In this document: one piece after another, positions 58,938-64,000 of the stretch
Layout of the letters: each line of letters begins with the position of its first letter
Position numbering within the stretch: position 1 is the stretch's first letter
Assembly: GCA_026873275.1 (NCBI GenBank)
Contig: JANTUC010000001.1
Coordinates: 2,046,001 to 2,110,000 of the forward strand
DNA: 64,000 nt
Direction: 5' to 3'
Origin: Pseudopithomyces maydicus
Taxonomy: Eukaryota; Ascomycota; Dothideomycetes; Pleosporales; Didymosphaeriaceae
Program-made: the position numbers and the translations under genes
Notes under the pieces: generated by a model
Told to the model about the DNA's origin: nothing
What the model saw: only the letters and a program-made list of their open reading frames with translations
Database searches by the model: none

Positions 58938-60275
58938 GAGGTGTTGGTATTAGGGTGGTAGATCGAATGAAGGATAAGGAGGTGGGATTGATGGAGATTG
59001 GATAGGTGGAGGTGGAGCGTTGTGTGATTACTAGTTCTTGTGCGCAGGTATCCTACGGTTCTGAGTCTCTGTTGAGCTTGTTCATGGTAAACGGGCTCAG
59101 AATTGTACATCCGAGATTTCATTATTAATTCCAAGATCGAAACTTATCCTTACCTCCTCTGATTATCTTAATCAAGTAATTATGCAAAGTTGTCGATCGC
59201 AGCAGTCTAAACCCAAGTTCGTAAGTCATGCTCAACAACCAACTTCATCGATACCTACCTTCCTCGGCCAGTACCCGACCTAGGGTTAATAAGAATCCGT
59301 AAGCACACTTACGCACTATATACGTTTTCCACGCGAGCTTTTCAAAATAATTCTTCAATCCCGCCCCGAGGAATCTCCAGCAAAGAGATGCCGACAAGTC
59401 TTGTACACTGCCCTAAATAGGCAGTTCGCCAACGCCATCGATTCCAGACGGCATGTTGCGAACCTGTAGCAAGCACGCCATTACACAAAGCCGCTCTGGT
59501 AACACTCGTCACTATTCGTACCCCTCACCTATCAAGTACTTTCTCAAAGCTGACGACACCCCACACCCGACCGCCGCGACGCAGCAACCAATCCGCAGCG
59601 CTCCAAAGCCAACCATCGTAACCACAGCCCACGTTCTACAGCATTTCCCCTATTAGGAGCGTACATGCACGCATCGAAGCTACCTCTTAAAAAGGCAAAG
59701 GGGCTTTCGTAACCCCTTTCTCATAGGATGTTCTAGAATGCAGTGGTTGGATTTTGTGACTTGGACCAAGGCATTGGTTTATTTGTACGACTTTACTAGG
59801 CGGTTCTGGGGCGCGGGGATCGAGCCGTATGCACATTCGGGCCGTAACGATGTACACGTTCGGTCCGTCACGATACAGGAATCGATGGGGGCTCTTTGGT
59901 ACCTATTTGGGTAATTTGCGACGGGATCGAGAAGTTGGGAGGGGGTGGGTGGGTGCCGAAGGGGGTCGGTTGTATATGTATATATATGTGAGTTATTTGG
60001 TGTTCTTTGACGAACCTGGCGCTGGATTACTGGTAAGCATACATGGTAGCAGTGAACCGAGATGCAGGTTTAGATGCAATATGTATGTACGATTAAGGTA
60101 CATGTACAAGATCGGGAGACGAAGATGCCTCCATCTTATGACCAACCAACCAATCAATCAATGAATCGAAGCCAACACCCACCATCCCAATGCAGTGCCC
60201 AAAAATGCAAAACACCTCCCTCCCTTTCCCTTTTATGCAGAAACCAAAGAAGAAAAAAAGCGCCTCATCGATCAA
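58938..60275. other. Intergenic, convergent 3' ends
   Basis: Lies between the 3' ends of the But2-like gene and the LaeA-like gene. No coding frame or RNA gene seen. Confidence 0.5.
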
Positions 60276-61558
60276 TCACTCCGGCTTCATCCCATATGTA
60301 ACATGAAACTGCACATAAGTATGCACATTCGGATCCTTAATCTCCCTCCTCGCCAGCGCCAAAATGATCTGCAAATCCTCTGGCCGCCCCCCAAGCACCT
60401 GGGTGTACCCCCTCAGCATATACGCCTCGAAGCCCCCCTCCAGGATCATGATCTGCTCGAGGCGCCCCACGGTGCGTAACCGCTTGCTGCGTGGCCATGG
60501 ACCCATGGGCAGCTTGTAGATGACGTCCTGCACGTTGGTGAAGCCCGCGTCGCGCATCTGCTCGCCCCAGTGCCGCGGGGCGTCCAGAGGGGCGCCCATC
60601 TTCTCCGCCATCTCGAAGTACAGGCGTCCGGACTCGACGTACCCGCTATTCGGGGGTATCGTATCGTCGTCTGAGAGGGCACCTGGGATAGTCGACGCGA
60701 GCTGTATCCAGCCGCCAGGCTTGAGATGAGTGTACGACTGCTGAATAAGACGGGGCCAGTCGCGCACGGCAGTCATGAGATCGCGGCCGTGGACGAAGTC
60801 GAAGTGGGCGGGGCGATACGGCCAGTCCTCCTCCACGTCGTCGATTTCGAAGATGCAATTTGGGGGCACGAAGTTGGGCTGGGTGGGGGCGATGTCGACG
60901 CCGATGATCTCGGCGTTTGGGAACTTGTCGGCGAGGTCCATGGCCCAAATGCCGGTGCCGGTGCCGAGATCGAGGACGCGGCTTCCGCTCTCCTGGAGGC
61001 GTTGGTCTGGCACGGGGGCGGCGTAGAGCTTGTCGTTGAGGAGGAGGGTGTACTTGTGGTGCTGGAGGTCCTGGCGGTCTAGCTCTTTCTCGTCCATGGG
61101 CATGCCGTAGGCGTGCTTGCCGTAGGAAGCATACTGTCGGCCTTCGATCTCGACGCCGCGACGCACCTCGGAGAGGATGGAGGAGAGGAAGGACGAGGCG
61201 TCAGAGTCATTGTATCTGCATTCATTGTGAGCGGGCATGCTGGTGTGCGTTTGTGGTGCAACAGGATCGGCACCAGGTATAGACATGGAGCGTACCCTTC
61301 GTCACTGAAGCCATCCTCGTCTTGGTGGTTATGCGCCTGCAAGAGATGGTCCCCACTATTTGGCTGATCGTATTCGCTGGAGGAGCCAGCATCGACGCCC
61401 GAGTCTACCGGGGCATCGGGCTGGGGAGACGCCTCCTTGGGGCGGTCATCATGGCTCGACCCAGGAGGGCGGCTGGAGGGGCCTGGTGTTGCAGCAGCCG
61501 GGGCGGTAGGTAGGTGGGCATCCGAAAGTGGAGTAGCAGGCTCGCGCGCGTGGTCCAT
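60276..61558 (-). CDS. LaeA-like SAM-dependent methyltransferase
   Basis: Exons 61296-61558 and 60276-61215 (minus strand) give 400 residues. Residues 1-88 are disordered and acidic. The pre-domain GRQYASYGKHAYGMPMDEKELDRQDLQHHKYTLLL is the signature arrangement before the SAM fold in LaeA-type enzymes. Motif I is VLDLGTGTGIWAMDLA (168-183), followed by AEIIGVDIAPTQP, NCIFEIDDVEEDW and DFVHGRDLMTAV. LaeA is a nuclear regulator of secondary metabolism and development that works with velvet proteins; many paralogues (LlmF and others) exist. This looks like a paralogue rather than LaeA itself. It is transcribed away from the O-methyltransferase, with 524 bases between start codons. Confidence 0.92.
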
Positions 61559-62082
61559 GGCGTCTCGACCGCTGCAGGCCTAATTCTCCGCGGGCAGCGT
61601 CGGGCGACAAGTACTTAACTTGACTTGTGTAGATGGCGGCAGGGTATGCCGCGTCGAAGCACGTGGGGATCTGGGGTCGGGTCCACGGTAATGGAGATGT
61701 CGGGAGGCATGCTGCTCACTCACCTGGTGGGAATTAGGGCCCGGGCAGGAGCTGGTTCGATAGTGCACTCCATGGCGCCGGGCATAGACGGATCCGTCTT
61801 GGAACCTTTCCTTCTGATGTTTGCTCCTCGTCGCCGCCGTCCCACTCGTCGGAGCCTTGGAAGCGAGCGGCCCACCCGGCAGAGCCACTAGCCGCCGTGT
61901 CCATGGCCAGAGGGCAGCTGGTGGGGCACGAGGGGACCGCGACAGACACCAACAACCCTGGGGCGGGACCCAGCAGCCGACATGCATTCACCAGTGCACC
62001 CAGCACGCGCCTGCTGTGCTCCTCGCTGTTCTCTTGCTGCCCGACCATCCTTTGTAGCCCGAACACACCGGCACCTCCCGCA
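61559..62082. promoter_or_regulatory. Shared divergent promoter of the two methyltransferase genes
   Basis: The 524 bases between the two ATG codons must contain both promoters. The O-methyltransferase frame is open upstream to an ATG at 61903, so its 5' end and the true promoter boundary are uncertain. No operator can be assigned from sequence alone. Confidence 0.6.
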
Positions 62083-63430
62083 ATGGCCGCCAGCCCACCA
62101 CCACCACCGCACGGCGCTCTCGCCCTCGTAGACAGCATCACGAAGCTTGGCGAGGGACTGAAGAATGGCGAGCAGGGCGCGCGCGAGAGCCTGCTCGGGG
62201 CCTGTTCGAAGCTCATTGCGGAGCTGAGCCATCCGTCCGAGACAATGCTGCAGTTGCTCTGGGCCCAGCCCTCGCACCTTTCCGTCATCCGCATGGGCGT
62301 CGAGATCAAGCTGTTCCATGCCATGCAGGACATTGACGAGTCTGGAAAGACCATAAGTGAAATCGCGTCCAAGTGCGAGTCCCTGGTCGGCAAGAAGGTC
62401 GACCCCGTGCTTGTCGGTATGTCTCTCTTTTCGTCCTATTCTCTGATTGCATCCATGAATATATAACTAACTCCTCAGGTCGGATGCTCCGCCATCTCGC
62501 AGCCATGAACACCGTCCACGAAACCGCACCCGACACTTTCGCGCCCACCGCCACCTCCAAGGCCTTCGCCGAACTCTCCTACGAAGACACCATCCTCTAC
62601 ATCGTCGACAACTTCCAGCCCGCACACCAGAAGATGCCCTCTTTCTTCCAGACCCACGGCTTCTCCACCCCCGACTCGCAGACCGACGGCCCGTTCCAGC
62701 ACGCCTTCGATTGCAAGGGGTATCACTATTTCGAGTATTTCCAGAAGTTTGACCAGGAGATGGGCCGGCGTTTTGGAAGCATGATGGATGCCTGGAGCAA
62801 GGGCCGACCGCGCTGGTTCGAACCGGAATTCTACCCCGTGAAGGAACGGCTACTCGATGGTGCAGACGGCGCTGGGGCCTTTCTCGTCGATGTTGGAGGT
62901 GGGACGGGGCACGACGTCCAGGGTGTGAAGGATGCATTCGGCTCCGCCCTGCCGGCTAAACTTGTCTTACAGGACAGGCCCGAGGTGATCGACCACGCCC
63001 AGGTCGGCGAGGGCATCGAGAGGATGGCACATGATTTCTTGACCGAACAACCAGTGAAGGGTGAGCAATTGCACACTACTTTTGCATTCGTGTGTAACGA
63101 CTGACTTGAATTCAAGGTGCACGAGCGTACTATCTCCACTCCATCATCCAGGACTGGAGCGACGACGTGAACACCCAGATCCTGAAGGCCATCGTCCCTG
63201 CAATGAAAAAGGGCTACTCCAAAGTGCTGATCAACGACTTTGTGGTTCCTAACCAGGGTGCAGCCTGGCCACAGACGGCTCTCGATTGGGAACTCATGGC
63301 TAGCTTGGGAGCACGGCATCGCACAGAAGCAGAGCACAAGAAACTGTACGACGGTGTGGGCCTCACCATCACAGGCATATGGCGACACCCACACAGCTTG
63401 GACTCGTTGATTGAACTGGAGCTCGCTTGA
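62083..63430 (+). CDS. Fungal O-methyltransferase (class I, plant COMT type)
   Basis: Exons 62083-62416, 62479-63060 and 63117-63430 encode 409 residues. The N-terminal helical dimerisation region (about 1-150) is followed by the catalytic fold: FLVDVGGGTGHDVQGV (SAM motif I), KLVLQDRPEVIDHA, FLTEQPVKGARAYYL, and VLINDFVVPNQG. These enzymes methylate hydroxyl groups of small molecules, commonly polyketides in biosynthetic clusters. The usual catalytic His of the HDW/HDY motif is Gln here (SIIQDWSDD), while a His sits four residues earlier. An upstream in-frame ATG at 61903 would add 60 residues of low-complexity sequence; 62083 is preferred because it starts a typical N-terminus. Confidence 0.92.
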
Positions 63431-64000
63431 CGACATGATGGCTAAATGATCGATGTTTACGATTTCATGCAACATAGACGCTTGACGAATGTGCATTATA
63501 GAAGAGCGTATAAATACCCAAAGACATCGGTCAGCGACACTCAGTACGACATCCATGAGGATAGATGTACAGTCGATCTCTAGTCTTTTTTAGTCACCGC
63601 ATACGATTCAATGATCATGATAGCTTCTTTTTTCGAACCCTTTCCTCGTTATACACAAGTGAACTCAACTACCCGTAGGAAAATCAATCCTTGAGTACCC
63701 AGACATGTTAGAGCGAAGAAATTCGTCTAGCAATATCAAGATTGAAAAATCTCAGTTAAGTTTTCCATTAGCAAGTTCCGAGCTAAGTCAATACCCTCAA
63801 GATGTTCTGGGATTGCCCAATATGGTACCCCGCATATACCCTCTCATGACGTAAGCGACCCTCATGCCTATATTGTGGAGCGCTCTCCTCTACTTATCTT
63901 ATGTGGAAAGTGGAACCTATATTGTGGAGCTCTCTCTATCCTGTCTTACAAATCAACTCTATTATTCTTGTACTCTATATTTGTCACCTTCATCTCGGAT
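63431..64000. other. AT-rich right flank with short direct repeats
   Basis: No gene. Two copies of a 15-bp sequence (cctatattgtggagc) at 63867-63881 and 63916-63930 are 49 bp apart, each followed by CT-rich sequence. Confidence 0.55.

Overview
The window is nuclear DNA from a filamentous ascomycete (Pezizomycotina, possibly Dothideomycetes; the class is an inference). The evidence is short GT-AG introns of about 45-135 nt in most genes, a velvet-domain regulator, a LaeA-like methyltransferase, Zn(II)2Cys6 clusters, a fungal Cdc42, and many short secreted proteins. I support 23 protein-coding genes, one cut by the left edge. I saw no tRNA, rRNA, CRISPR array or intact transposon. Exon joins were worked out by eye from splice motifs and reading-frame continuity. 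Each listed join closes the frame, except four single-base breaks discussed below.

Layout. 1-10.2 kb is gene-poor and partly AT-rich. It holds a cut fungal-specific gene and three secreted proteins (a PAN/apple-type protein, a six-cysteine protein and a Ser/Thr-rich protein). 10.2-17.4 kb has a DUF1349 gene with a broken frame, a 5.5 kb stretch with no supportable gene, and a Bin3/MePCE-type RNA-cap methyltransferase. 18.7-33.2 kb is a core block: VelC, CTP synthase with a 10-nt microexon, a kinesin-14, a Psr-type FCP1-like phosphatase and a LOA1-like acyltransferase. 36-43.6 kb carries a membrane-anchored fungal protein, a two-helix membrane protein, a small unrecognised protein and a Ser/Thr kinase. 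44.9-50.1 kb holds a 1,177-residue low-complexity protein with three separate in-frame tandem repeats, then cdc42. 51.7-59 kb has a protein with two Zn2Cys6 clusters at its C-terminus, a secreted GH3 beta-glucosidase and two secreted proteins. 60.3-63.4 kb is a divergent pair, a LaeA-like methyltransferase and an O-methyltransferase, sharing a 524-bp intergenic region.

How the genes may fit together. Kinesin-14, Cdc42, the kinase and the phosphatase are housekeeping or growth functions with no obvious shared pathway. VelC and the LaeA-like protein belong to families that control fungal development and secondary metabolism, but they lie about 40 kb apart and a direct link is only inferred. The secreted proteins and the GH3 enzyme suggest extracellular or host/plant-surface roles.

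The most unusual points are the three-array repeat protein, the divergent methyltransferase pair (whose OMT has Gln where family members have the catalytic His), the C-terminal Zn2Cys6 tandem, and four same-direction single-base frame breaks that look like homopolymer contractions in the assembly.
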